DNA from: Methylobacterium terrae
Lineage (GTDB): Bacteria; Pseudomonadota; Alphaproteobacteria; Rhizobiales; Beijerinckiaceae
Assembly: GCF_003173755.1 (NCBI RefSeq)
Contig: NZ_CP029553.1
Location: 2,988,501 to 3,052,500, forward strand
Direction of reading: 5' to 3'
Length of the DNA: 64,000 bases
In this document: one piece after another, positions 15,089 to 24,189 of the stretch
How the letters are laid out: each line of letters opens with the position of its first letter
Position numbering within the stretch: the stretch's first letter is position 1
Notes under the pieces: model-generated
Told to the model about the DNA's origin: nothing
The model's input: the letters and a program-made list of their open reading frames with translations, nothing else
Database searches by the model: none
Program-made: the position numbers and the translations under genes

Positions 15089-17061
15089 CCGCTCCCTCCG
15101 CCGACGCCTTCCTCACCCGCCTCGCCGCGGCCGCGCGCCAGGAGCAGTTCCTGGCGGTGGTGAGCCGGGACGAGGCGATGGCGCGCTGGCGCGAGGCCGT
15201 GCCGCACGCCGCCCTGCCGCCCGAGACCGTGCCCCTCGCCGAGGCGCTCGGCCGGGTGCTGGCCGCCGACATCGCCTCGCCGATCGACGTGCCGCCCTTC
15301 GACCGCGCCCTCGTCGACGGCTTCGCGGTGAGGAGCCCCGACACCGAGGGGGCGAGCGAGGCGGACCCGCGCCGCCTCGTCCTCAACCGCGAGATCCTGG
15401 CCTGCGGCGTCGCTCCCTCGCTCGACGTCCGCCCCGGCACCGCCACCCCGATCGCCACCGGCGGCGTGCTGCCCCGCGGCGCCGACGCGGTGGTGATGGT
15501 CGAGGCGACGGAGTTCGAGGACGGGCCGGAACCGGCGATCGCCCTGAGCCAGCCCGCCGGGCCGGGCCGGTTCGTCGGCTATGCCGGCGCCGACATGGCG
15601 CGGGGCGAGACGGTTCTGCGCCGCTCCACCCTCGTCACCGCCCGCGAGATCGGCATCCTGGCGGCCTGCGGCCTCGCCGAGGTTCCGGTGGTGCGCCGCC
15701 CCCGCGTCGCGGTGCTGTCGACCGGCGACGAGCTGGTGGCGCCGGGCACGCCCCTCGGCCCGGGCCGGCTCTACGATTCGAACGGCGCCATCGTGGCGGC
15801 GAGCGTGGCCGAGAACGGCGGCGTCGCGGTGCCGGGCGGCATCGTGCCGGACGACGAGGCGGCGCTGGAAGCCGCGCTCGCCTCCGCCCTCGCCGCATCC
15901 GACCTCGTGGTCCTGTCGGGCGGCACCTCGAAGGGGGCGGGCGACGTCTCGCACCGCATCCTGTCGCGCCTCGGCGAACCCGGCATCCTGGTCCACGGCG
16001 TGGCCTTGAAGCCCGGCAAGCCGCTCTGCCTGGCGCGGGCCGGCGACGTGCCGGTGGTGGTGCTGCCGGGCTTCCCGACCTCGGCGATGTTCACCTTCCA
16101 CGAATTCGTGGTGCCGCTGATCCGGGCGCTCGCCGGCTTGAGCCCCCGGGAGGAGGAGAGCGTGGAGGCGCGGCTGCCGCAGCGCCTGCCCTCCGAGCTC
16201 GGCCGTACCGAGTACGTGATGGCGGCGCTCGCCCGGGGGATCGACGGGTTGGTGGCGCTCCCGCTCGCCAAGGGCTCGGGCGCCGTCACGGCATTCTCGC
16301 AGGCCGACGGGTTCTTCGCGGTGCCGGCGACGCAAGGCGGGATCGAGGCCGGCGAGACCGTGCGGGTGTCCCGCATCGGCCGGGCGGCGCGGCCGCCGGA
16401 CCTGATGATCGTCGGCAGCCACTGCCTCGGCCTCGACCGGCTGGTCGGCCACCTCGCCGGCCGCGGCGTCTCGGCCCGTACCCTCTGGGTCGGCTCGGCC
16501 GGCGGGCTGGCCTCCTTGCGCCGGGGCGAGTGCGACCTCGCCGCCATGCATCTCCTCGATCCCGAGACCGGGATCTACAACGCCCCCTACCTCACCGCGG
16601 GCCTCGCGCTCGCCCCGGGCTGGCGCCGGCTGCAGGGCGTGGTCTTCCGCCCGGGCGACCCCCGCTTCGAGGGAGCCTCCGCCGAGGGCGCGGTGTCCGG
16701 CCTCCTTGCCGACGACGCGGCCGTGATGGTCAACCGCAACACCGGCGCCGGCACGAGGGCGCTCGTCGAGAGCCTCCTGAACGGTGCCCGGCCCGCGGGC
16801 TACTGGAACCAGCCGCGCTCGCACAACGCGGTCGCGGCGGCGGTGGCGCAGGGGCGCGCCGACTGGGGCGTGGCGATTCGAACGGTGGCTGAGGCCTACG
16901 GCCTCGGCTTCCTGCCGCTGACCGAGGAACACTACGACTTCGCCTACCGGGAGAGCCGCCGCGACGAGCCGGCGCTCGCCGCGTACCTCGCCCTCCTGGA
17001 CGATCCGGCGCTCGGTGCCGACCTCGCCGGCCTCGGCTTCACCCGGGCGGGGGCTAAGTGA
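15085..17061 (+). CDS. MoeA fused to periplasmic-binding-protein-like domain
   Basis: 658 residues. Residues ~25-420 are MoeA: PPFDRALVDGFAVRS, LPRGADAVVMVE, VLSTGDELVAPG, VLSGGTSKGAGD and VLPGFPTSAMFTF are all close to consensus. Residues ~425-658 are a PBP-like (substrate-binding) domain with SHCLGLDRLVGHLAG, GSAGGLASLRRGECDLAAMH and VMVNRNTGAGTRALVE. That domain occurs in bacteria and archaea fused to MoeA or to ModE-type HTH domains and is thought to bind molybdate or tungstate or a cofactor. No signal peptide, so it acts in the cytoplasm. The likely role is metal insertion into molybdopterin with substrate capture by the C-terminal domain (inference). Confidence 0.9.
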   Translation: MTAPSADAFLTRLAAAARQEQFLAVVSRDEAMARWREAVPHAALPPETVPLAEALGRVLAADIASPIDVPPFDRALVDGFAVRSPDTEGASEADPRRLVLNREILACGVAPSLDVRPGTATPIATGGVLPRGADAVVMVEATEFEDGPEPAIALSQPAGPGRFVGYAGADMARGETVLRRSTLVTAREIGILAACGLAEVPVVRRPRVAVLSTGDELVAPGTPLGPGRLYDSNGAIVAASVAENGGVAVPGGIVPDDEAALEAALASALAASDLVVLSGGTSKGAGDVSHRILSRLGEPGILVHGVALKPGKPLCLARAGDVPVVVLPGFPTSAMFTFHEFVVPLIRALAGLSPREEESVEARLPQRLPSELGRTEYVMAALARGIDGLVALPLAKGSGAVTAFSQADGFFAVPATQGGIEAGETVRVSRIGRAARPPDLMIVGSHCLGLDRLVGHLAGRGVSARTLWVGSAGGLASLRRGECDLAAMHLLDPETGIYNAPYLTAGLALAPGWRRLQGVVFRPGDPRFEGASAEGAVSGLLADDAAVMVNRNTGAGTRALVESLLNGARPAGYWNQPRSHNAVAAAVAQGRADWGVAIRTVAEAYGLGFLPLTEEHYDFAYRESRRDEPALAAYLALLDDPALGADLAGLGFTRAGAK

Positions 17062-17609
17062 TGCGGGTCATCGGGCTCGCCGGCTGGTCGGGCGCCGGCA
17101 AGACGACGCTCCTCGTCCGGCTGATTCCGGTCTTGCGCGCCCGGGACCTGCGGGTCGCGACGCTCAAGCACGCCCACCACGCCTTCGACGTCGACCAGCC
17201 CGGCAAGGATTCGTTTCGCCACCGCGAGGCCGGCGCTTGCGAGGTGATCGTCTCGTCGAGCCGGCGGACCGTCCAGATCCGCGAGGTCGAGGAGGAGGCG
17301 CGCCTGCCCGACCTGCTGCGCCGGCTCGGGCCGTGCGACCTCGCGGTGATCGAGGGCTTCAAGCGCGAGGCGCATCCGAAGCTCGAGGTCTACCGCCACG
17401 CCAATGGCCGCCCGGCCCTCCACCCGGACGATCCCCGCATCGTCGCGGTGGCGAGCGACCATCCCTTTCCGGAGGCCGGCCGGCCGGTGGTGCCCCTCGA
17501 CGCGCTCGAGGCGGTCGCCGATATCGTGCTGGCGCGGTCGGAGCCCCTGGCGGCCGTGCTGGAGAGGCTGGAATCCCGGAAGGTGCAATTTCATGGCGCA
17601 GCTGACTGA
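17061..17609 (+). CDS. mobB: Molybdopterin-guanine dinucleotide biosynthesis adaptor MobB
   Basis: 182 residues. GTP-binding P-loop [11 protein letters not shown] at residues ~8-18, then VATLKHAHHAFDVDQPGKDSF and CDLAVIEGFKREAHPKLEVYR, all standard MobB signatures. MobB assists MobA in attaching GMP to Mo-molybdopterin, giving the bis-MGD cofactor needed by formate dehydrogenases. ATG at 17061 shares one base with the stop of the preceding gene; a GTG three bases earlier is an alternative. Its 3' end overlaps moeA by 17 bases. No mobA is in the window. Confidence 0.93.
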   Translation: MRVIGLAGWSGAGKTTLLVRLIPVLRARDLRVATLKHAHHAFDVDQPGKDSFRHREAGACEVIVSSSRRTVQIREVEEEARLPDLLRRLGPCDLAVIEGFKREAHPKLEVYRHANGRPALHPDDPRIVAVASDHPFPEAGRPVVPLDALEAVADIVLARSEPLAAVLERLESRKVQFHGAAD

Positions 17610-18846
17610 CGACTGCTTCGCCTTCGGCGGTCCGTTGCTCTCGGTCGAGGACGCGGCCGCCCTGATCGGCGCGCGGCTGCCGGTGCTGGCCGGGATCGAG
17701 ACCGTGCCCCTGGCGGAGGCCGACGGGCGCATCGCCGCCGCGGCCGTGACGGCGGGCCTCGATCTGCCGCCCTTCGACAATTCCGCCGTCGACGGCTACG
17801 CGGTGCGCTTCGCCGACCTCGCGCCCGGCGCGGAGACCCTGCTTCCCGTGCGCGGGCGCCTGGCCGCCGGCGCCGCGCCGGAGGGCGCGATCTCCGCCGG
17901 CGTCGCGATGCGGATCTTCACCGGCGCAGCCATGCCGGAAGGCGCCGATACGGTGTTCATGCAGGAGGACGTGCGGCGCGAGGGCGACGCCGTGGCACTG
18001 CCCGCGGGCCTGAAGCGCGGCGCCAACCGGCGGCTCGCCGGGGAGGACGTCCGCCGCAGCAGCGTCGTGATCCCGGCCGGCCGCCGGCTGACCCCGCCCG
18101 ACCTCGCGCTCGCCGCCGCGACCGGCCATGCGAGCCTCGCCGTGCGCCGCCGCCTGCGGGTCGCGGTGTTCTCGACCGGCGACGAGCTGGCCGAGCCGGG
18201 CGCCCCCTTGCGGCCGGGCGCGATCCACGATTCGAACCGGGTGCTCCTCGTCGCGCTGCTGCGCCGCCTCGGCGCCGAGGTGAGCGACCTCGGGATCCTG
18301 CGCGACGACCCCGCCGGCCTGCCGGAGCGGCTGCGGGCGGCCGCCGCCGGCCACGACCTGATCGTCACCTCGGGCGGCGTCTCGACCGGGGAGGAGGACC
18401 ACGTCAAGGCGGCGGTGGAGGCGGCGGGGCGGCTGGTGTTCTGGCGCCTCGCGATCAAGCCGGGCCGCCCGGTGGCGATGGGGCTCATCGGCGACACCGC
18501 CTTCGTGGGCCTGCCGGGGAACCCGGTCGCGGTCTACGTCACGCTGCTGTTCGTGGTGCGCCCGCTGCTGGCCCGCCTCGGCGGCGCGGTGCCCGACGCA
18601 GCCCCGAGCCAGCCCGCCCGCGCCGCCTTCCGCTACCGAAAGAAGGCCGGGCGGCGCGAATACGTCCGCGTCTCGCTGCGGCGGGGCGCCGACGGGGCGG
18701 TGGAGGCGGTGAAGTTCCCCCGCGACGGCGCCGGCGTGCTCTCGTCCCTCACCGGCAGCGACGGGCTCGCCGAGCTGCCGGAGGCGATGACCGCGGTGGA
18801 GGAGGGGGAGTGGATCGAGGTGTTCCGGCACCCGCTGCTGTGGTGA
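17593..18846 (+). CDS. moeA: Molybdopterin molybdenumtransferase MoeA
   Basis: 417 residues, full length. MoeA inserts molybdate into adenylylated molybdopterin. Motifs in order: LPPFDNSAVDGYAVRFADL near residue 60, MRIFTGAAMPEGADTVFMQE near 110, AVFSTGDELAEPG near 195, VTSGGVSTGEEDHVK near 260, LAIKPGRPVAMG, and VGLPGNPVAVYVT near 315. These match canonical MoeA, unlike the first gene of the operon, so this is the best candidate for the true molybdenumtransferase. Last gene of the riboswitch-led operon. Confidence 0.95.
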   Translation: MAQLTDDCFAFGGPLLSVEDAAALIGARLPVLAGIETVPLAEADGRIAAAAVTAGLDLPPFDNSAVDGYAVRFADLAPGAETLLPVRGRLAAGAAPEGAISAGVAMRIFTGAAMPEGADTVFMQEDVRREGDAVALPAGLKRGANRRLAGEDVRRSSVVIPAGRRLTPPDLALAAATGHASLAVRRRLRVAVFSTGDELAEPGAPLRPGAIHDSNRVLLVALLRRLGAEVSDLGILRDDPAGLPERLRAAAAGHDLIVTSGGVSTGEEDHVKAAVEAAGRLVFWRLAIKPGRPVAMGLIGDTAFVGLPGNPVAVYVTLLFVVRPLLARLGGAVPDAAPSQPARAAFRYRKKAGRREYVRVSLRRGADGAVEAVKFPRDGAGVLSSLTGSDGLAELPEAMTAVEEGEWIEVFRHPLLW

Positions 18847-18958
18847 GCCGAAAGGACCCGCGGATCGTTTCGGATCCATGGCACGATGTCCTGGACGACC
18901 CCGCTCCGTATCCTTACGCTTCCGGCGTCGAAGACGCGTAGGACGCGGAGTCAGGTTT

Positions 18959-19750
18959 ATGGGTGTGGGTTCGTTGACGTACCGGCTGGTGACCGGTGCG
19001 ATGGTGGCTCTCGTCACGGCGACGCAAGTCGTTGCGGCCGACGAGCCCTCGCGCCTCGACCAGGTCATCGCGCGCAAGACCCTGACCATCTGCACCACCG
19101 GCGACTACCGCCCGTTCTCGTACCGCCCCGACGGCGCCAACGACTTCGTCGGCATCGACATCGATCTCGGCCGCTCGCTCGCCAAGTCGCTCGATGCCGA
19201 GGCGGTCTTCATCCAGACCAAGTGGTCGAACCTGCTCGCCGACTTCAAGGCGAAGTGCGACATCGCGATGAGCGGCATCTCGGTCACGCTGCCGCGGCAG
19301 CGCGAGGCCTTCTTCAGCGAGATGTACCTCGTGAACGGCAAGGCGCCGATCGTCCGCTGCGGCGACGTCGCGAAGTACCAGACGACGGAGGCGATCAACC
19401 AGCCGGCGACCCGCGTCGTCGTCAATCCCGGCGGCACCAACGAGCGCTTCGCCCGCGCCAACCTCGGCAAGGCGCAGATCCAGCTCTTCCCGGACAACCG
19501 CATCATCTGGCAGGAGATCGCGGAGAACCGCGCCGACGTGATGGTCGCCGAGTCGGTCGAGGTGAAGCTCCAGGAGAAGCTGCATCCGGGCCTCTGCGCG
19601 GTGAACCCCGACAAGCCCCTGCAATACGGCGAGATGGGCTTCCTGCTGCCGCGCGGGGACGCGGTGTTCAAGGCTTACGTGGATCAGTGGCTGCACCTGG
19701 CGAAGGCGTCGGGCGAGTTCGATCGGGTCTTCGACGCCAACATGAAGTGA
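18959..19750 (+). CDS. PheC-like periplasmic cyclohexadienyl dehydratase / solute-binding protein
   Basis: 263 residues with an N-terminal signal peptide (LTYRLVTGAMVALVTATQVVA). The mature part follows Pseudomonas PheC closely: TICTTGDYRPFSYR, DIAMSGISVTLPRQREAFFS, VVVNPGGTNERFARANLGKA, RADVMVAESVEVKLQ, LHPGLCAVNPDKPL and VDQWLHLAKASGEFD. PheC converts prephenate or arogenate to phenylpyruvate or phenylalanine in the periplasm; the fold is shared with amino-acid-binding proteins. No permease or ATPase gene is adjacent, which favours the enzyme. Residues that separate enzyme from transporter have not been checked against a structure. Confidence 0.8.
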   Translation: MGVGSLTYRLVTGAMVALVTATQVVAADEPSRLDQVIARKTLTICTTGDYRPFSYRPDGANDFVGIDIDLGRSLAKSLDAEAVFIQTKWSNLLADFKAKCDIAMSGISVTLPRQREAFFSEMYLVNGKAPIVRCGDVAKYQTTEAINQPATRVVVNPGGTNERFARANLGKAQIQLFPDNRIIWQEIAENRADVMVAESVEVKLQEKLHPGLCAVNPDKPLQYGEMGFLLPRGDAVFKAYVDQWLHLAKASGEFDRVFDANMK

Positions 19751-19870
19751 CCGCAGCGGGGAGGGCGGAGCCGGTCTCGAGTTCGGGCCTCCCCGTGTCC
19801 TGCGTCGGTCTCGCCGCACCGGATCTGGTTGCGGTTCGACCCGGAACGCGGAGCGGATCATACCCTCCCG

Positions 19871-19898
19871 CTCACGCATCGACACGTCGATGCATGAG
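19871..19898. terminator. Inverted repeat between convergent genes
   Basis: CTCA-c-GCATCGAC, two-base loop, GTCGATGC-a-TGAG: 12 pairs with one mismatch, lying between the convergent pheC-like and pentapeptide genes. Its position suits a bidirectional terminator, but there is no T-run on either side. Confidence 0.45.
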
Positions 19899-19976
19899 CG
19901 TTCGGCGCATTGGCGCCGGCGCCCGTTCGGGCTTGCCCGGCACCGTCGAACGTGTCCGCTCGGCGGTGATGCGGTA

Positions 19977-20783
19977 TTATTCGCGTCTCCGCGTGATCGC
20001 CCGCTCCGCGTTCACCCGGGCCGCCCAGTCCCTGGCCCGGTCCTCGCCCTTCAGGTCGACGAGCCGCGCCCCGGCGACGTCGGCATTCTTGAAATCCGCC
20101 CCCGCCACATTCGCCCCGGTCAGGTTCGCCCCCGACAAATCCGCGCCCATCAGCACCGCGTCGGTGAGGTCGGCGCCGCGCAGGTCGGCGTAGTCGAGCC
20201 GGGCGCGGCCGAGATCGGCGCCGCGCAGGTTCGCGCCGGAAAGGTTCACCGACACGAACACCGTCCGCATCAGGCCCATCGACTGGTTCCTGATATCGGC
20301 CCCGCCCTTCAGGCCGGCGAGGTTCGCCCCGCTGAAGGAGGCACCCCGGAAATCGCCGATCGGGACCGCGCGGCCGAGGTCGGCGCCGCTGAAGTTGGCG
20401 TCCCGCGCCGTGATGCCGAACATCCGGGCAGCCACGAGCCTGGCGCCGGAGAGGTCCGCCTTGATGAACCAGGATTGCTCGAGGTTGGCGCCGCTGAGGT
20501 CGGTGCCGCGCAAGGCAGCCCGGTTGAGGCGCGCGGTGCGCAGGTTGGCGCCCCGCAGGTCGAGCCCGGAGAGGTCGAGGCCGGACAGGGCCTTGCCCGA
20601 GAGGTCGACCGGCCCGCCCCTGGCCTTGGCCTGGGCGATCAGTGCCTCGACGTCGGCCCGGCTCATCTCGGCCTGCGTCATCGCCGGCGAGGTCATGTCG
20701 GCCCCGAGCAGCATGTCCTGCTCGGCGACGGCCGGACCTGCCGCCAGGATCGCGAGCGCGGCGCAGAACGCGAGGGCGCGCAT
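19977..20783 (-). CDS. Secreted pentapeptide-repeat protein
   Basis: 268 residues. A signal peptide (RALAFCAALAILAAGPAVA) is followed by a short linker and then about 150 residues of A(D/N)Lxx pentapeptide repeats, e.g. LSGLDLSGLDLRGANLRTAR, LSGANLRGADLGRARLDYAD and LTDAVLMGADLSGANLTGAN. These fold as a right-handed square beta-helix. The C-terminus is charged and non-repetitive (RARDWAARVNAERAITRRRE). Such exported proteins have no assigned function. It stands alone, convergent with the pheC-like gene. ATG at 20783 begins right at the signal peptide. Confidence 0.88.
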   Translation of the reverse strand: MRALAFCAALAILAAGPAVAEQDMLLGADMTSPAMTQAEMSRADVEALIAQAKARGGPVDLSGKALSGLDLSGLDLRGANLRTARLNRAALRGTDLSGANLEQSWFIKADLSGARLVAARMFGITARDANFSGADLGRAVPIGDFRGASFSGANLAGLKGGADIRNQSMGLMRTVFVSVNLSGANLRGADLGRARLDYADLRGADLTDAVLMGADLSGANLTGANVAGADFKNADVAGARLVDLKGEDRARDWAARVNAERAITRRRE

Positions 20784-20963
20784 GGTTCACTCCCGGGATG
20801 CGGCGCCGATCGGTCGGGCGCCTGCGTGTTGCCCGCAATAGAGCATCACGCCGCCCCGGAGGCGAGGTCCACCAAGGGACGAGAGGCTGCCTTGTCGGCA
20901 GAATCAGTGCCGCCCGCTTCAGTCTCGTCCCATCCGTGATCTCATCCCGAGTGGCCCGAAGCG

Positions 20964-20994
20964 GCGCGGGCCGGCCCGCAAGGCCGGCCCGCGC
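20964..20994. terminator. Strong G+C hairpin after the RND operon
   Basis: Perfect 13-base stem GCGCGGGCCGGCC with its complement around a 5-base loop (CGCAA), 9 bases beyond the RND stop on the minus strand. No T-tract follows; a terminator or transcript-end stabiliser is inferred from position. Confidence 0.5.
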
Positions 20995-21002
20995 CAGCAG
21001 CC

Positions 21003-24000
21003 TCAATGCCCGTGCGCGGGCTCCCGCGCCGGCTCCGGCGCGTGCACCGTGCCGGGCGCCGCATCGAGGTTCTCCTCGCGCACGCGCCGCCGCTGGAAGA
21101 ACCGCATCGCGACGACGAAGAAGACCGGCACCAGGATCACCGCCAACACGGTGGCCGAGATCATCCCGCCCATCACGCCGGTGCCGATCGCCTGCTGGCT
21201 CTTCGAGGCCGCGCCGGTCGCGATGGCGAGCGGCACGACGCCGAAGATGAAGGCGAGCGAGGTCATCACGATCGGGCGGAAGCGCAGGCGCGAGGCCTCG
21301 ACCGTGGCCGGCACCAGCTTGGTGCCGGGCCGCCACAATTCGCGCGCGAACTCGATGATCAGGATCGCGTTCTTGGCCGAGAGGCCGATGATCGTGATGA
21401 GGCCGATCTTGAAGTACACGTCGTTCGGCATCTCCCGGATCAGCACGCCGGCGACCGAGCCGATCACGCCGAGCGGGATGACCAGCATCACCGCGAGCGG
21501 GATCGACCAGCTCTCGTAGAGCGCGGCGAGGCACAGGAACACGATCAGCACCGAGAGGGCCAGCAGCAGGGTCGCCTGCGAACCCGCCTGCTTCTCCTGC
21601 AGCGACTGCCCGGTCCAAGTGTAGCCGAAGCCCTTCGGCAGCTGCGTCATCAGCCGCTCCATCTCGGCGATGGCCTCGCCCGAGGTGAAGCCCGCCGCCG
21701 GCTCGCCGGTGAAGCGGACCGACTGGTAGCCGTTGAAGCCGATGATCTGGGACGGGCCGACGCTCCACTTGAGGTCGGCGAAGGACGACATCGGCACCAT
21801 CGTGCCGAGGTGGTTCTTGACGCTGTAGTTCAGGAGGTCGGTGGCGTTGAGGCGCTGGCCGTCCTCGGCCTGGACGATCACCCGCTGCATCTTGCCCCGG
21901 TTGGGGAAGTCGTTGGTGTAGACCGAGCCGAGATTGACCTGGATGGTGTCGTTGATGTCGGCGAAGCTGACGCCGAGCGCCGCCGCCTTCTCGCGGTCGA
22001 TCACCAGCTCCGCCTGCGGCGCGGGCGGCAGGCCCTCGACGTAGACGTTCTTGAGGATCGGGCTCTTGCGGGCGAGCGCCAGCAACTGCTCCTGCGCCGC
22101 CATCAGGGCCGCGTAGCCCTTCTGGGCCCGGTCCTGGAGGCGGAAGCTGAAGCCCGAGGCGTTGCCGAGGTTGTCGATCGGCGGCGGCTCGAGCGCTTGG
22201 ATCACCGCATCGCGGTAGCTCGCCATCGCCTTGTTGGTGGCGGCGACGAGAGCGGCCGCCGACTGGTCCTTGCCGCGCTCCGACCAGGGCTTCAGCGTCA
22301 CGAAGGCCTGCGAGGTCATCTGGCCCTGCCCTGAGAACGAGAAGCCGTTGACGATCGTGACGGTCGCCACGCCCGGCTGGGCCATCAGGTGCTCCTCGGT
22401 CTTCTTCACCGCGGCGAGCGTGCGGTTGAACGAGGAGCCCGGCGGCGTCTGGATGTCGACCGTGAAGAAGCCCTGGTCCTCGACCGGCAGGAAGCCCTCG
22501 GGCAGGCGCACGAAGGCGTAGGCGACGCCCGCGACCAGGATCAGGTAGACCACCATCATCCGGCCGGACTTCGCCACCGCCCAGGACACGCCGCGCCCGT
22601 AGCGGGCGGTCTCACGGTCGACGATCCGGTTGAACCAGCCGAAGAAGCCCCGCTTGGCGTGGCCGTGCCCGGCCTCGACGGGCTTCAGCAGCGTGGCGCA
22701 GAGCGCCGGCGTCAGCGACAGCGCCAGGAAGGCCGAGAAGGCGATCGAGGTCACCATCGCGATCGAGAACTGGCGGTAGATGATGCCGACCGAGCCGGGG
22801 AAGAACGCCATCGGGATGAACACCGCGACGAGCACCAGCGTGATGCCGATGATCGCCCCGGTGATCTGGCCCATCGCCTTGCGGGTCGCCTCCTTGGGCG
22901 ACAGGCCCTCCTCGGACATGATCCGCTCGACGTTCTCGACGACGACGATCGCGTCGTCGACCAGGATGCCGATGGCCAGCACCATGCCGAACATGGTGAG
23001 CACGTTGATCGAGAACCCGGCGAGCAGCATGATCGTGCAGGTGCCGAGGAGCGCGATCGGCACCACGATCGTCGGGATCAGGGTGTAGCGGATGTTCTGC
23101 AGGAACAGGAACATCACGATGAACACCAGCACCACCGCCTCGACGAGGGTGTGGAGCACCTTCTCGATCGAGGCCTCGACGGCGGGGGTGATGTCGTAGG
23201 GAATGTCCCACTTCACCGTGTCGGGGAAGAACTGCGACAGCTCCACCATCTTGGCGCGGATCGCCTTGGCGGTGTCGAGGGCGTTGCCGTCCGGCGCCAG
23301 CGTCACCGAGATGCCGGCGGCCGGCCCGCCGTTGAGGCGGGTGGTGAACTTGTAGTCCTCGCCGCCGAGCTCGATGCGGGCGACGTCGCGCAGGCGCACG
23401 GTCGAGCCGTCGGGGTTGGCCCGCAGCACGATCGCGCCGAATTCCTCCGGCGCCCGCATCTGGCCCTTCACGACGATCGGGAAGTTGACCTTGTGGGCCT
23501 CCGGGCTCGGCTGGGCGCCGACGGCGCCCGACGCGATCTGGACGTTCTGGCGCGTGATCGCCTGCGTCACGTCCGAGGCGTTGAGCGACAGGCCGCGCAG
23601 CTTGTCGGGGTCGATCCAGACGCGCAACGAGCGCTCGGTCGAGTACAGGGTGGCGCGCCCGACGCCCGGGATGCGGCGGATCTCGTTGATGACGTTGCGG
23701 ATCAGGAAGTCGCCGAGCGCGACCTCGTCCATCGACCCGTCCTTGGAGACGAGGGTGATGATGTTGAGGGTCGCGGCCGACGCCTCCTCGACGAGGATGC
23801 CCTGCTGGCGCACTTCCGCCGGAAGGCGCGCCTCGACGCGCTTCAGGCGGTTCTGCACCTCGACGCCGGCATAGCCCGGATCGGTGCCCGGCTCGAAGTT
23901 CGCCGTGATCTCGATGACGCCGAACGAATCGCTCGCCGATTCGAAGCTCTGGATGTTGGCAGCACCATTCAGCTCATCCTCGATGAGGCGCGTCGTGCCG

Positions 24001-24176
24001 GTATAGAGGTCCTCCACCGAGGCGCCCGGGAAGGCGGTGGAGAGGGCGATCGAGGGCGGCGCGATGATCGGGTACTGCGCCACCGGCAGCATCGGGATCG
24101 TGAGAACGCCCCCTAAGCAGATGAACAGCGCGACGACCCAGGCGAAGATCGGCCGGTCGATGAAGAAGCTCGCCAA
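21003..24176 (-). CDS. RND multidrug efflux permease (HAE1/AcrB type)
   Basis: 1057 residues, the usual size. Proton-driven trimeric inner-membrane pump exporting hydrophobic compounds. It begins ASFFIDRPIFAWVVALF, has the porter-domain signature of the AcrB/MexB group (TGTTRLIEDELNGAANIQ) and the transmembrane aspartate pair in ILVDDAIVVVENVER. It ends with a charged tail. The start codon is TTG at 24176, supported by AGGAGG 8 bases upstream and exact alignment to the conserved first residues. The adaptor gene lies 13 bases upstream; no outer-membrane channel gene follows, so it probably shares a TolC-like protein. Confidence 0.95.
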   Translation of the reverse strand: MASFFIDRPIFAWVVALFICLGGVLTIPMLPVAQYPIIAPPSIALSTAFPGASVEDLYTGTTRLIEDELNGAANIQSFESASDSFGVIEITANFEPGTDPGYAGVEVQNRLKRVEARLPAEVRQQGILVEEASAATLNIITLVSKDGSMDEVALGDFLIRNVINEIRRIPGVGRATLYSTERSLRVWIDPDKLRGLSLNASDVTQAITRQNVQIASGAVGAQPSPEAHKVNFPIVVKGQMRAPEEFGAIVLRANPDGSTVRLRDVARIELGGEDYKFTTRLNGGPAAGISVTLAPDGNALDTAKAIRAKMVELSQFFPDTVKWDIPYDITPAVEASIEKVLHTLVEAVVLVFIVMFLFLQNIRYTLIPTIVVPIALLGTCTIMLLAGFSINVLTMFGMVLAIGILVDDAIVVVENVERIMSEEGLSPKEATRKAMGQITGAIIGITLVLVAVFIPMAFFPGSVGIIYRQFSIAMVTSIAFSAFLALSLTPALCATLLKPVEAGHGHAKRGFFGWFNRIVDRETARYGRGVSWAVAKSGRMMVVYLILVAGVAYAFVRLPEGFLPVEDQGFFTVDIQTPPGSSFNRTLAAVKKTEEHLMAQPGVATVTIVNGFSFSGQGQMTSQAFVTLKPWSERGKDQSAAALVAATNKAMASYRDAVIQALEPPPIDNLGNASGFSFRLQDRAQKGYAALMAAQEQLLALARKSPILKNVYVEGLPPAPQAELVIDREKAAALGVSFADINDTIQVNLGSVYTNDFPNRGKMQRVIVQAEDGQRLNATDLLNYSVKNHLGTMVPMSSFADLKWSVGPSQIIGFNGYQSVRFTGEPAAGFTSGEAIAEMERLMTQLPKGFGYTWTGQSLQEKQAGSQATLLLALSVLIVFLCLAALYESWSIPLAVMLVIPLGVIGSVAGVLIREMPNDVYFKIGLITIIGLSAKNAILIIEFARELWRPGTKLVPATVEASRLRFRPIVMTSLAFIFGVVPLAIATGAASKSQQAIGTGVMGGMISATVLAVILVPVFFVVAMRFFQRRRVREENLDAAPGTVHAPEPAREPAHGH

Positions 24177-24189
24177 GGCTCGGTCCTCC

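Noticed and set aside
22389..24116. Long + strand frame opposite the RND permease
   Set aside because: Composition (runs of Asp, His, Arg) is typical of an antisense shadow; the minus-strand AcrB-type protein is unmistakable.
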